Shown here piece by piece: positions 36,641 to 45,931 of a DNA stretch of 64,000 nucleotides (position 1 is the stretch's first letter; every line of letters begins with the position of its first letter). The DNA lies in contig JAEWSH010000124.1 in assembly GCA_023398375.1 (NCBI GenBank), positions 1 to 64,000 of the forward strand. The letters are read 5' to 3'. The DNA is from Bacillota bacterium. Its GTDB lineage: Bacteria > Bacillota > Clostridia > Lachnospirales > Lachnospiraceae. The notes under the pieces are model-generated. The model searched no databases. It worked only from the letters and a program-made list of their open reading frames with translations, and was not told where the DNA came from. Made by a program: the position numbers and the translations under genes.

Positions 36641-38092
36641 ATGGAAAGTATTAAAAAAAGAATGGAAAATATAGATATTATTGGGCCGGGACCGATTGAG
36701 GAATCAAAGCGTCAATATTATTTCATAGAAAAGGCTAGAGATTTAGTTAAGAAGAAAGAAGAAGAAGTAGGGCGCAGGTTGACCTATTGCGTGACGACAT
36801 TTGGTTGTCAGATGAATGCAAGAGATTCTGAAAAATTATCAGGGATCCTGGAACAGATCGGATACGAAGAAGTAGAAACAGAAGATGCAGATTTTGTGAT
36901 CTTTAATACATGTACAGTACGTGATAATGCGAATCAGAAAGTATATGGAAGACTGGGTGCTCTTAGCAGTAAGAAAAAGAAAAATCCTCATATGCGGATT
37001 GCCTTATGTGGATGTATGATGCAGGAACCCTCTGCAATAGAAAAAATTCAGAAAAGCTACCGTTTTGTGGATTTGATCTTCGGAACACATAATATCTTTA
37101 AATTTGCGGAATTGGTTGTCACTATGTTTGAATCCCGACGAATGGTTGTTGATATCTGGAAAGATACAGATCAGATAGTGGAAGACCTTCCGGTAGAAAG
37201 AAAATATAAATTCAAATCAGGTATCAATATCATGTTTGGATGCAATAATTTCTGCAGTTACTGCATTGTCCCATATGTAAGAGGACGGGAACGCAGCAGA
37301 CAGCCCAAAGATATTATAAGAGAAATTGAAAATCTGGTTGCGGATGGCGTCGTTGAAATTATGCTTCTTGGTCAGAATGTCAATTCCTATGGTAATAACT
37401 TTGAAGATAAAATGAGTTTTCCGGAATTATTACAAGAGATAGAAAAAATCGAAGGACTTAAGAGAATTCGTTTTATGACCTCGCATCCAAAGGATTTGTC
37501 TGAAGATCTGATTCATGTCATGAAACATTCCCAAAAGATATGTCAGCATGTGCATCTCCCGTTACAATCTGGAAGCAGTCGGATATTAAAGCAGATGAAC
37601 CGACGCTATGACAAAGAGCAATATCTGGCATTGGCACAAAAAATCCGGAAAGAGATTCCGGATGCAGCAATTACCACGGACTTAATCATTGGCTTCCCGG
37701 GAGAGACGATGGAAGATGTTGAAGAAACAATAGATGTAATTCGTAAAGTGGAATTTGATAATGCGTTTACTTTTATCTATTCCAAACGTACAGGAACACC
37801 CGCTGCAGCAATGGAAGATCAAGTTCCGGAGGAAGAAGTGAAGATTGGTTTTAATAAGGTTCTTGATGTTGTACATGAAATTGCAGAGAAAAAGGTAAAG
37901 GAAATGGTCGGAAAGACAGTAGAAGTACTGGTCGAAGAGGTCAATGAACATGATTCCCAACTGATGTCAGGAAGATTATCAAATAATACAATCGTTCATT
38001 TTAAAGGGGAAGCTTCCTTAATTGGAAAAATAGTAAATGTGCATTTGCATGAATGCCGAGGTTTCTATTATTTTGGACAGATGGAAGGTTAA
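36641..38092 (+). CDS. miaB: tRNA-2-methylthio-N6-dimethylallyladenosine synthase
   Basis: Radical-SAM methylthiotransferase that converts i6A37 to ms2i6A37 in tRNAs reading U-starting codons. The N-terminal cluster cysteines are Cys56 (TFGCQMN), Cys91 (NTCTVRDNA) and Cys125 (CGCMMQ). The radical-SAM motif CNNFCSYC gives Cys201, Cys205 and Cys208. A C-terminal TRAM domain ends the protein. Length 483 residues; the first 45 residues extend beyond the core, as in other clostridial MiaB. It has a good promoter and is followed after three bases by topB. Confidence 0.96.
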   Translation: MESIKKRMENIDIIGPGPIEESKRQYYFIEKARDLVKKKEEEVGRRLTYCVTTFGCQMNARDSEKLSGILEQIGYEEVETEDADFVIFNTCTVRDNANQKVYGRLGALSSKKKKNPHMRIALCGCMMQEPSAIEKIQKSYRFVDLIFGTHNIFKFAELVVTMFESRRMVVDIWKDTDQIVEDLPVERKYKFKSGINIMFGCNNFCSYCIVPYVRGRERSRQPKDIIREIENLVADGVVEIMLLGQNVNSYGNNFEDKMSFPELLQEIEKIEGLKRIRFMTSHPKDLSEDLIHVMKHSQKICQHVHLPLQSGSSRILKQMNRRYDKEQYLALAQKIRKEIPDAAITTDLIIGFPGETMEDVEETIDVIRKVEFDNAFTFIYSKRTGTPAAAMEDQVPEEEVKIGFNKVLDVVHEIAEKKVKEMVGKTVEVLVEEVNEHDSQLMSGRLSNNTIVHFKGEASLIGKIVNVHLHECRGFYYFGQMEG

Positions 38093-38095
38093 TGC

Positions 38096-40171
38096 ATGGG
38101 TAAAAGTGTTTTTATAGCCGAAAAACCAAGTGTAGCAAGAGAGTTTGGGAAAGCACTAAGATACAAATTCAGTAATAAAGACGGTTATATGGAATCGTCG
38201 GAAGCGATTATCACATGGTGTGTCGGACATTTGGTAACCATGAGCTATCCAGAAGCTTATGACTCAAAATACAAAAGATGGTCTCTTGATACTATTCCGT
38301 TTATCCCGGATGAATACAAGTATGAAGTGATAGACAATGTAAAAAAACAATTTAAGATCGTAAGAGAAATATTTAATCGTGAAGATGTTGATGTAATTTA
38401 TAACTGTGGAGATTCCGGACGTGAAGGTGAGTATATACAAAGGCTGGTATTACAGATGGCAGGATATAACCCAAATGCCAAGTTAAAACGTGTATGGATC
38501 GATTCACAAACAGAAGATGAGATTCTTCGCGGGATAAAGGAAGCAAAGGATTCGTCAGTCTACGATAATCTGGGTTCAGCAGCATACCTGCGGGCAAAAG
38601 AAGACTATTTGATGGGTATCAACTTTTCAAGGGTACTGACACTGAAATACAGCAGTTCCGTAAAAAGTTTTTTGAAAGCTGATAAAGCAGTGATTTCAGT
38701 TGGGCGTGTAATGACCTGTGTGCTTGGAATCATCGTGAACCGGGAAAGAGAAATCAGAGAATTCGTCAAGACTCCATTCTATCGTCTGATGGGAACTTTT
38801 GGTGTTTCAGAACATGAATATCAGGGAGAATGGAAAGCAGTGGAAGGTTCCAAATATTATCAATCTCCACTGCTATATAAAGAAAACGGATTTCAAGAAA
38901 AAGAAACAGCGGAAAGTCTGATTACATTTATAAAAGGTGAGCCTGTCGAAAATCCGGTTTTAGAAGAAATCGGACGAAAGAAAGAAACTAAGAATCCGCC
39001 ATTGTTATACAATCTTGCCGAATTACAAAATGACTGTTCCAAATTATTTAAAATAAGCCCGGATGAGACCCTTCGAATCGTACAGGAATTGTATGAAAAA
39101 AAATTAACGACTTATCCAAGAACAGACGCCCGAGTATTGTCAACTGCCGTAGCGAAAGAAATCAGTAAGAATCTGAAAGGACTTTGCAATTACGAATACG
39201 GAAAAGAATATGCAGAAGAAGTTCTGCAGAAAGAATCATACAAAAAAATAGTAAAATCAAGATATGTAAATGACAAACAAATTACGGATCACTATGCAAT
39301 CATTCCGACAGGACAAGGATTTGGTGCTTTACGAACGTTAACATCAACGGCAGAAAAGGTATATGAGATTATTGCACGAAGATTTTTAGCTATTTTTTAT
39401 CCACCGGCAATCTATAACAAAGTCAATTTAACAACATCCATAAAAGAAGAGAAGTTTTTTTCCACGTTCAAGGTGTTGGTGGACGAAGGTTATAGGAAAG
39501 TGACCCAATATTCCTTTGCAAAGAAGAAAGAAGAGACGAAGGAGACAGAAAATAATCTCTCTGAGAAAACGCAGCAGATAAATACGAATGATGGTAACGA
39601 AAGCAAAGAGGATGAAAGAGAATCGGAAGACGTGGTATGTGACAGTGGATTTCTGGATATTCTGGGAACATTGAAAAAAGGTATGGAATTACCCTTAAAG
39701 GAGCTGTATATAAAAGAAGGCGAAACATCCCCGCCGAAACGATACAATTCCGGTTCTATCATACTAACGATGGAAAATGCAGGACAGTTTATTGAAGAGG
39801 AAGATTTAAGAGCACAGATGAAGGGCAGTGGAATCGGCACTTCCGCAACGCGTGCAGAAATCCTTAAAAAGTTAGTGAATATTGATTATATTGCTTTAAA
39901 TAAAAAAACGCAGGTACTGACGCCGACATTAATGGGCGAGCTTATTTATGAAGTGGTCGATCATTCCATTAAGGCATTGTTGAATCCGACCTTAACGGCG
40001 AGTTGGGAAAAAGGCTTGACAGGAGTAGCGGATGGTAGTATCACAAATAAGGAATATATGGATAAACTGTCAGGATTCGTAAGCAGAAGAACAAATCAGG
40101 TAAAGCAATTGAATAACCAGACAGTACTATATACACAGTTTCATAATATATTAAAATATTATAAAATCTAA
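38096..40171 (+). CDS. topB: DNA topoisomerase III
   Basis: Type IA topoisomerase that decatenates DNA by single-strand passage. The Toprim domain begins GKSVFIAEKPSVAREFGKAL with NCGDSGREGEYIQRL as the acidic motif. The catalytic tyrosine is Tyr340 in KKLTTYPRTDARVLS. The later GSGIGTSATRAEI and LMGELIYEVV segments are typical. A hydrophilic stretch (about 480-515, many Glu and Asn) looks like a disordered insert. Length 691 residues. It shares a transcript with miaB. Presence of TopB alongside a separate topoisomerase I is normal in Firmicutes. Confidence 0.94.
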   Translation: MGKSVFIAEKPSVAREFGKALRYKFSNKDGYMESSEAIITWCVGHLVTMSYPEAYDSKYKRWSLDTIPFIPDEYKYEVIDNVKKQFKIVREIFNREDVDVIYNCGDSGREGEYIQRLVLQMAGYNPNAKLKRVWIDSQTEDEILRGIKEAKDSSVYDNLGSAAYLRAKEDYLMGINFSRVLTLKYSSSVKSFLKADKAVISVGRVMTCVLGIIVNREREIREFVKTPFYRLMGTFGVSEHEYQGEWKAVEGSKYYQSPLLYKENGFQEKETAESLITFIKGEPVENPVLEEIGRKKETKNPPLLYNLAELQNDCSKLFKISPDETLRIVQELYEKKLTTYPRTDARVLSTAVAKEISKNLKGLCNYEYGKEYAEEVLQKESYKKIVKSRYVNDKQITDHYAIIPTGQGFGALRTLTSTAEKVYEIIARRFLAIFYPPAIYNKVNLTTSIKEEKFFSTFKVLVDEGYRKVTQYSFAKKKEETKETENNLSEKTQQINTNDGNESKEDERESEDVVCDSGFLDILGTLKKGMELPLKELYIKEGETSPPKRYNSGSIILTMENAGQFIEEEDLRAQMKGSGIGTSATRAEILKKLVNIDYIALNKKTQVLTPTLMGELIYEVVDHSIKALLNPTLTASWEKGLTGVADGSITNKEYMDKLSGFVSRRTNQVKQLNNQTVLYTQFHNILKYYKI

Positions 40172-40208
40172 ACTGAAGGCTGAAAAACTATTGTACGAGG
40201 AGATTAGG

Positions 40209-40880
40209 ATGGAACATTTTATGATTAAGAATCTTTATGATTTAAACGAAACAATTGCTGCAGATCTATTTGCAGGATTCACCTATCCATGGGAAGTACT
40301 CCCTGAAATCAGTGCATTTATCTTAAAACTGGGAGAAACGCTACCGGCCGATAAATTTGAAAAGCGGGGAAATGATGTATGGATTGCAAAATCTGCCAAG
40401 GTATTTGATTCAGCTTATATTAATGGACCATGCATCGTTGATGAAGATGCCGAAATCAGGCAATGTGCATATATCCGTGGAAATGCGATCGTCGGGAAGG
40501 GAGCAGTTGTAGGTAACTCTACAGAATTAAAAAATGTTATTTTATTTAACAAGGTCCAGGTCCCTCATTATAACTATATTGGAGACAGCATCCTTGGATT
40601 CAAGGCACATATGGGAGCAGGTTCAATTACATCCAATGTAAAGAGCGATAAATCATTGGTGGTCATGAACTCGGATGAGGGTATGATTGAAACAGGAATT
40701 AAAAAAGTGGGGGCTATGATAGGCGATTATGTGGAAGTAGGATGTAATTCTGTACTGAATCCGGGAACGGTTATCGGAAGAGAGTCAAATGTATATCCGG
40801 TTTCCTGCGTAAGAGGGTATATTCCTCCATACAGTATTTATAAGAAACAGGATGATATTGTTAAAAAACAGACGAAGTGA
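40209..40880 (+). CDS. Left-handed beta-helix acyltransferase-like protein
   Basis: A 223-residue protein with hexapeptide repeats (residues about 60-190): AKVFDSAYINGPCIVDEDAEI, AYIRGNAIVGKGAVVGNSTE and NPGTVIGRESNVYPV. This region matches the acetyltransferase half of GlmU-type enzymes, and such proteins are often labelled UDP-N-acetylglucosamine pyrophosphorylase, but no nucleotidyltransferase domain is present. It may be a sugar or amino-acid acyltransferase. The ATG at 40209 follows CGAGGAG by a good distance; a TTG at 40191 overlaps that site. It closes the miaB-topB unit and ends at a strong terminator. Confidence 0.75.
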   Translation: MEHFMIKNLYDLNETIAADLFAGFTYPWEVLPEISAFILKLGETLPADKFEKRGNDVWIAKSAKVFDSAYINGPCIVDEDAEIRQCAYIRGNAIVGKGAVVGNSTELKNVILFNKVQVPHYNYIGDSILGFKAHMGAGSITSNVKSDKSLVVMNSDEGMIETGIKKVGAMIGDYVEVGCNSVLNPGTVIGRESNVYPVSCVRGYIPPYSIYKKQDDIVKKQTK

Positions 40881-40908
40881 ACTTTTTCATATTCAGATTT
40901 TTAATATA

Positions 40909-40956
40909 TATACTCGAAAAGAATTGACAAAACATCTCTTTTCGAGTATATTTTTT
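40909..40956 (+). terminator. Strong terminator that contains the next promoter
   Basis: Perfect 14-base arms (40909-40922 TATACTCGAAAAGA and 40937-40950) are followed by a T-run (40951-40956). The loop and 3' arm also contain the next promoter. Confidence 0.9.
40924..40952 (+). promoter_or_regulatory. Sigma-A promoter embedded in a terminator, for the ABC importer
   Basis: TTGACA (40924-40929), a 17-base spacer and TATATT (40947-40952). The -35 box is in the terminator loop and the -10 box at the end of the 3' arm. Transcription would begin near 40959, 66 bases before the next start codon. Confidence 0.75.
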
Positions 40957-41024
40957 GATATGATTTACTTTAATGCGTAAAAGCGTTAAATGAAAAAAGT
41001 TAAAGTTAAAAAAAGGAGAATATT

Positions 41025-42065
41025 ATGAAAAAATTATTAGCCATGGCATTAGCAGGCGCAATGTCATTAACTATGTTAGCTGGTTGTGGCAGCAAAGCAG
41101 AAACACCAGTTTCGGAAGCGACTTCAACAGAAGCAGGTACAACAGAAGCAGCTGTAACAGAAACAGCAGCTTCAGAAGATACAGCAGCTTCAGAAGATAC
41201 AGTATATAAGATCGGAGTAATCCAGCTGGTAGAGCATGCAGCACTTGATGCTGCTAACAAGGGTTTTATGGATGGATTAGATGAAGCTGGTATTAAATAT
41301 GAAGTAGATCAGCAAAATGCACAGGGAGATCAGACGGCATGTGATACGATTGCTTCCAAATTAGTAAATGATGGAAATGATCTGATTCTTGCAATTGCTA
41401 CACCAGCTGCTCAGGCAGTAGCAGGAAAAACAGCAGATATTCCGGTCCTTGTAACAGCAGTTACCGATCCGGCAACAGCAGGTCTGGTTGATTCCAATGA
41501 AGTACCTGGCGGCAATGTTTCAGGAACATCAGATTTAACACCAGTAAAGGAGCAAATTGCATTATTAACAGAAATTTTACCAGAAGCAAAAACAGTCGGA
41601 ATTCTTTACTGTTCGGCAGAAGATAATTCCAGATTTCAGGCAGATATAGCTAAAAAAGAAATCGAAGCAGCGGGTCTTGACTGGAAAGAATTTACAGTAT
41701 CCAGTTCCAATGAAATTCAGTCAGTAGTGGAATCTATGGTGGGAAAAGTAAATGCTGTATATGCACCTACAGATAACATGGTTGCGGCTGGAATGACAAC
41801 CGTTGCAATGGTTGCCAATGAAAATAAACTTCCTGTCATCTGTGGTGAAGCTGGAATGGTAGAAGCCGGTGGACTTGCAACATTTGGAATCGACTACTAT
41901 AACTTAGGAAAGTTAACTGCAGAACAAGCAGTTAAAATCTTAAAGGGAGAAGCAAAAACAGCTGATATGCCAATCGGATACTTAACAGCTGATCAATGTG
42001 AATTTGCTGGAAATGATGAAACCGCAGCAACATTGGGAATTGATTTATCGGCTTATAAAAAATAG
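41025..42065 (+). CDS. ABC transporter substrate-binding lipoprotein (TrpX/COG2984 type)
   Basis: Secreted lipoprotein of 346 residues: lipobox LAGC with Cys21 after a classic signal peptide. A low-complexity linker of Ser, Thr, Glu and Ala (about 25-60) follows, then the binding domain: YKIGVIQLVEHAALDAANKGFMDGL, GNVSGTSDLTPVKEQIALL and a VYAPTDNMVAAGM segment, typical of the COG2984 (DUF534) family. Members such as TrpX bind tryptophan or other aromatic amino acids. The permease and ATPase genes follow. The ligand is not known. A terminator directly after this gene may reduce transcription into the permease gene, raising binding protein over membrane parts. Confidence 0.9.
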   Translation: MKKLLAMALAGAMSLTMLAGCGSKAETPVSEATSTEAGTTEAAVTETAASEDTAASEDTVYKIGVIQLVEHAALDAANKGFMDGLDEAGIKYEVDQQNAQGDQTACDTIASKLVNDGNDLILAIATPAAQAVAGKTADIPVLVTAVTDPATAGLVDSNEVPGGNVSGTSDLTPVKEQIALLTEILPEAKTVGILYCSAEDNSRFQADIAKKEIEAAGLDWKEFTVSSSNEIQSVVESMVGKVNAVYAPTDNMVAAGMTTVAMVANENKLPVICGEAGMVEAGGLATFGIDYYNLGKLTAEQAVKILKGEAKTADMPIGYLTADQCEFAGNDETAATLGIDLSAYKK

Positions 42066-42088
42066 AACCAGATAGTAACATAAAGTAG

Positions 42089-42132
42089 AAACCAAGAGTA
42101 TTGCCTGATAGGACAATATTCTTGGTTTTTTT
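42089..42132 (+). terminator. Intra-operon terminator or attenuator
   Basis: AACCAAGAGTATTG pairs with CAATATTCTTGGTT (one G-T pair) and is followed by seven T. It lies between the binding-protein gene and the permease gene of the same importer. Confidence 0.85.
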
Positions 42133-42276
42133 GATATTTTAACACTTTAATAATGTGACGTTTTGTGGTAATATAGTTAAGCATGTAAATGTTGCAGTTA
42201 AAAGGAAATTCTTGGGAAGAAGTCCCTGGGAATGAATTGGAAATTAAGACGAAACAGATAGCAGGAGGAAATATTT

Positions 42277-43203
42277 ATGAACTTTGGTGGTGTTGTGTTA
42301 GCTATGCAGGGAGCTGTGACACAAGGTATTTTATGGGGCGTTATGGTTCTTGGCGTATATATAACATATAAGATTTTGGATATTGCAGATTTGACCGTAG
42401 ATGGGAGTTTTGCACTTGGTGGATGCGTATGTGCGATGCTGGTCGTAACACACGGTGTGAATCCAGTGATTGCACTGGTCGTGGCGACATTGGCAGGAGT
42501 GATTGCCGGTGCAGTGACAGGGTTTTTACATACAGTATTTGAAATACCGGCAATATTGGCTGGAATTCTTACACAAATTGCTTTGTGGTCCATTAATTTA
42601 AGAATTATGGGAAGAAGTAATATTCCGCTTCTGAAAGTAGATACCATCGTAACTCAATTTATGGCGCTAACAGGTATCTCACAATCATCTGCAACAATGA
42701 TAATCGGAATTGCTTTTGCAGTTCTTACAATTGTTGCTTTATATTGGTTCTTTGGGACGGAAGTGGGCTGTGCGCTGCGTGCGACTGGTAATAATGAAGA
42801 TATGATACGTGCTCTTGGAACGAATACAAAATGGTCTAAAATGCTGGCTCTAATGATCAGTAACGGGTTGGTAGGATTGTCTGGCGCCCTCATCTGCCAG
42901 AATCAGAAATTTGCGGATGTAGGTATGGGTACAGGAGCTATTGTAATTGGCCTTGCAGCGATTGTAATTGGAGATATGTTGCTTGGAAAGTTACGTTCAT
43001 TTGGCAGTAAATTATCATCAGCAGTGGTAGGATCCGTTGTATACTTCATTATCCGCGCAATTGTACTTCAATTGGGCATGGATGCAAATGATATGAAATT
43101 AATTTCTGCAATCATAGTAGCATTGGCACTGTGCATTCCTGTTGCAATGGATAAATGGAAAATCAAATCTTCTTATACAAAAGGAGGTAAACAATCATGT
43201 TAA
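42277..43203 (+). CDS. ABC transporter permease (TrpY/COG4120 type)
   Basis: Membrane subunit of 308 residues with about nine hydrophobic segments. Segments VYITYKILDIADLTVDGSFALGGCV, GFLHTVFEIPAILAGILTQIALWSINLRIMG and GCALRATGNNEDMIRALGTN are typical for the family. The strong AGGAGG site is close to the ATG. It overlaps the ATPase gene by seven bases. It forms the channel of the importer whose binding lipoprotein precedes it. Confidence 0.92.
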   Translation: MNFGGVVLAMQGAVTQGILWGVMVLGVYITYKILDIADLTVDGSFALGGCVCAMLVVTHGVNPVIALVVATLAGVIAGAVTGFLHTVFEIPAILAGILTQIALWSINLRIMGRSNIPLLKVDTIVTQFMALTGISQSSATMIIGIAFAVLTIVALYWFFGTEVGCALRATGNNEDMIRALGTNTKWSKMLALMISNGLVGLSGALICQNQKFADVGMGTGAIVIGLAAIVIGDMLLGKLRSFGSKLSSAVVGSVVYFIIRAIVLQLGMDANDMKLISAIIVALALCIPVAMDKWKIKSSYTKGGKQSC

Positions 43204-43991
43204 GAATAGAGAATGTTGAAAAAACTTTTAATAAAGGAACCATTAATGAAAAGGCTGCATTAAATGGTCTGAATCTACATATGAACCAGGGTGATTTCAT
43301 TACGATTATCGGTGGCAACGGAGCCGGAAAATCCACAATGCTCAATATGATAGCAGGTGTTTATCCGATTGATGCAGGTGTGATTACGCTTGATGGAGAA
43401 GATATATCCAGAAAACCGGAATTTGCCAGGGCTAAATATCTCGGAAGAGTATTTCAGGATCCGATGCATGGAACAGCAGCGGGAATGGAAATTGAAGAAA
43501 ATCTTGCATTGGCTTATAGACGCGGTAAAAAACGTGGTCTTAAGTGGGGAATTACGAAGGAAGAAAAAGAAATTTATGCTGAAAAGTTAAAAAAATTAGG
43601 ATTGGGACTTGAAACACGTATGACTTCAAAGGTTGGTCTATTGTCAGGCGGACAAAGACAGGCATTGACTCTCCTCATGGCATCATTACAAAAACCGAAA
43701 CTCTTATTATTGGATGAACATACTGCAGCGCTTGACCCTAAGACTGCGAAGACAGTTTTGGAATTAACAGGAAGAATTGTTGCAGAAGATAACCTGACAG
43801 CACTTATGGTCACACACAATATGAAAGATGCAATTCGTATGGGAAACCGTCTGGTCATGATGCATGAGGGGCGTATCATCTATGACGTTGCAGGTGAAGA
43901 AAAGAAGAATCTACAAGTCTCAGATCTACTTGCAAAGTTCGAAGAAGCAAGCGGTGGTGAATTTGCAAATGACAGAATGATGCTGTCGTAA
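43197..43991 (+). CDS. ABC transporter ATP-binding protein (TrpZ/COG1101 type)
   Basis: Cytoplasmic ATPase subunit of 264 residues. Walker A is GGNGAGKST near residue 39, the ABC signature LLSGGQRQALTLL and Walker B LLLLDEHTAALDP follow, then the switch histidine in MVTHNM. It overlaps the end of the permease gene, so the two are coupled. Together with the upstream lipoprotein it forms a complete importer for an unknown ligand, possibly an aromatic amino acid. Confidence 0.93.
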   Translation: MLRIENVEKTFNKGTINEKAALNGLNLHMNQGDFITIIGGNGAGKSTMLNMIAGVYPIDAGVITLDGEDISRKPEFARAKYLGRVFQDPMHGTAAGMEIEENLALAYRRGKKRGLKWGITKEEKEIYAEKLKKLGLGLETRMTSKVGLLSGGQRQALTLLMASLQKPKLLLLDEHTAALDPKTAKTVLELTGRIVAEDNLTALMVTHNMKDAIRMGNRLVMMHEGRIIYDVAGEEKKNLQVSDLLAKFEEASGGEFANDRMMLS

Positions 43992-44089
43992 ACGATTGAA
44001 ATTTATGGAAAAAGGGAAAGAAAAGCATAAATACATAAAAAAAGACTAGATTTTTTTATCCATCTGTGCGAAAATATACAAGGTTATTA

Positions 44090-44123
44090 TTGACAATTGA
44101 TACTCAATAGATGTGTTATCAAT
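44090..44123 (+). promoter_or_regulatory. Promoter and operator-like dyad of the NifU-like/GGGtGRT unit
   Basis: TTGACA (44090-44095), an 18-base spacer and TGTTAT (44114-44119). Overlapping it are ATTGATA (44096-44102) and TATCAAT (44117-44123), plus ATTGA-3-TCAAT (44096-44108). The dyads could bind a repressor or activator at the promoter. Regulator unknown. Confidence 0.5.
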
Positions 44124-44170
44124 AGTAAAGTCATCAATATAAGTTTTACATAATCGAAAGGAGATTTCAC

Positions 44171-44875
44171 ATGATTTATTCAAAAGAAGTGGAAGAAATG
44201 TGTTCCGTAGCACAAAGCGTTAACCACGGTTGTGCTCCAATCCCAGAAGAAGCAAAATGGGTAAAAGCAAAAGAAATTAAAGATATTTCCGGTTTGACAC
44301 ATGGTATTGGCTGGTGTGCACCTCAGCAAGGAGCATGTAAGTTAACACTTAACGTTAAAGAAGGTATCGTTCAAGAAGCATTAGTAGAGACTATCGGATG
44401 TTCAGGTATGACTCATTCAGCAGCTATGGCAGCTGAAATTTTACCAGGTAGAACTCTCTTGGAAGCATTAAATACTGACTTAGTATGTGATGCTATTAAT
44501 ACAGCAATGAGAGAATTATTCTTACAAATCGTTTATGGACGTACACAAAGTGCATTTTCAGAAGATGGACTCCCAATCGGAGCAGGTCTTGAAGATCTTG
44601 GTAAAGGTCTTAGATCCCAAGTTGGTACTATGTACGGAACATTAGCAAAAGGTCCTCGTTACCTTGAAATGGCGGAAGGTTATGTAACAGGTATCGCATT
44701 AGACGAAGAAGGCTCAATTATTGGATATAAATTCGTAAGTCTTGGAAAAATGACTGACTTTATCAAAAAAGGTGACGACCCAACTACAGCTTATGAAAAA
44801 GCTTGTGGACAATATGGTCGTGTAGCTGATGCGGTTAAGATTATTGATCCTAGAACAGATGCTGAAATTAAATAA
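44171..44875 (+). CDS. NifU/IscU-like iron-sulfur scaffold-type protein
   Basis: A 234-residue cytoplasmic protein. Its ETIGCSGMTHSAAMAAEILPGRTLLEAL region resembles the GCAIS...GKTLEEA part of NifU and IscU scaffolds. Other cysteines lie at EEMCSV, NHGCAPIP, WCAPQQGACK, LVCDAIN and EKACGQYG. The C-terminal 100 residues (YVTGIALDEEGSIIGYKFVSLGKM) are not from that fold. It is paired with a GGGtGRT gene 20 bases downstream. Codon use is unlike its neighbours: GGT, CGT, CTT and ATC are frequent, as in highly expressed genes. A sulfur- or iron-sulfur-related role is inferred only from the cysteines and fold likeness. Confidence 0.7.
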   Translation: MIYSKEVEEMCSVAQSVNHGCAPIPEEAKWVKAKEIKDISGLTHGIGWCAPQQGACKLTLNVKEGIVQEALVETIGCSGMTHSAAMAAEILPGRTLLEALNTDLVCDAINTAMRELFLQIVYGRTQSAFSEDGLPIGAGLEDLGKGLRSQVGTMYGTLAKGPRYLEMAEGYVTGIALDEEGSIIGYKFVSLGKMTDFIKKGDDPTTAYEKACGQYGRVADAVKIIDPRTDAEIK

Positions 44876-44895
44876 AGAAGAGGAGGATAATTAAA

Positions 44896-45906
44896 ATGGC
44901 TTTATTTGAATCATATGAAAGAAGAATTGAAAAAATCAATTCTGTATTAAATAGCTATGGAATCGCTTCTCTTGAAGAAGCTGAGAAAATCACAAAAGAC
45001 GCTGGATTGGATGTTTACGATCAAGTAAAAGGAATCCAACCGATTTGTTTTGAAAATGCATGCTGGGCTTATATCGTGGGTGCAGCAATCGCAATCAAAA
45101 AAGGATGTAAAAAAGCTGCTGACGCTGCTGCAGCAATTGGAGAAGGTCTTCAGTCTTTCTGTATCCCGGGCTCAGTTGCAGACACACGTAAAGTAGGTCT
45201 TGGCCATGGTAATCTTGGTAAAATGTTATTGGAAGAAGAAACAGAATGTTTCTGCTTCTTAGCAGGTCATGAATCTTTTGCTGCTGCGGAAGGTGCTATC
45301 GGTATCGCAGAAAAAGCGAACAAAGTTCGTCAAAAACCTTTAAGAGTTATCTTAAATGGTCTTGGAAAAGATGCTGCACAGGTTATTTCAAGAATTAATG
45401 GATTTACATTTGTTGAAACAGAATATGATCCATATACAAACGAAGTAAAAGAAGTATTCAGAAAATCTTATTCAGAAGGTCTTCGTGCAAAAGTTAACTG
45501 CTATGGAGCAAACGATGTTTGTGAAGGTGTAGCAATTATGCACAAAGAAGGTGTTGACGTATCGATTACAGGTAATTCAACAAACCCAACCAGATTCCAA
45601 CATCCGGTTGCAGGTACTTACAAAAAAGAATGTAACGAACAAGGAAAGAAATATTTCTCAGTCGCATCAGGCGGTGGTACAGGACGTACACTTCACCCAG
45701 ATAATATGGCAGCTGGTCCTGCTTCTTATGGTATGACGGATACTATGGGACGTATGCACTCAGATGCACAATTTGCCGGTTCTTCATCAGTTCCAGCACA
45801 CGTTGAGATGATGGGTCTTATCGGCGCTGGCAACAACCCAATGGTCGGTATGACAGTTGCAGTTGCAGTTTCTATTGAAGAAGCAGCTAACGCTGGTAAA
45901 TTTTAA
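44896..45906 (+). CDS. GGGtGRT-family protein of unknown function
   Basis: A 336-residue soluble protein with the segment ASGGGTGRTLHPDNMAAGP that gives the family its name (near residues 254-272). Other marked parts are GLGHGNLGKMLLEEETECFCFLAGHESFAAAEGA, a VILNGLGKDAAQVISRI stretch and a glycine-rich C-terminus (GLIGAGNNPMVGMTVAVAV). Several cysteines occur, including FENACW, LQSFCIPG, CFCF and NCYGANDVC. The family is common in anaerobic Firmicutes and always seems to lie by the NifU-like gene. Codon use is again strongly biased, suggesting a very abundant protein. It ends at a good terminator. No reaction is known to me. Confidence 0.75.
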   Translation: MALFESYERRIEKINSVLNSYGIASLEEAEKITKDAGLDVYDQVKGIQPICFENACWAYIVGAAIAIKKGCKKAADAAAAIGEGLQSFCIPGSVADTRKVGLGHGNLGKMLLEEETECFCFLAGHESFAAAEGAIGIAEKANKVRQKPLRVILNGLGKDAAQVISRINGFTFVETEYDPYTNEVKEVFRKSYSEGLRAKVNCYGANDVCEGVAIMHKEGVDVSITGNSTNPTRFQHPVAGTYKKECNEQGKKYFSVASGGGTGRTLHPDNMAAGPASYGMTDTMGRMHSDAQFAGSSSVPAHVEMMGLIGAGNNPMVGMTVAVAVSIEEAANAGKF

Positions 45907-45931
45907 TGATTCAGTGTAATTAGTAAATATT

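Noticed and set aside
42189..42371. Short + frame before and inside the permease gene
   Set aside because: Overlaps the permease start in another frame and has no ribosome binding site.
44020..44060. A/T-run hairpin after the ABC ATPase gene as terminator
   Set aside because: AAAAA and TTTTT runs pair weakly with no GC pairs; not convincing.
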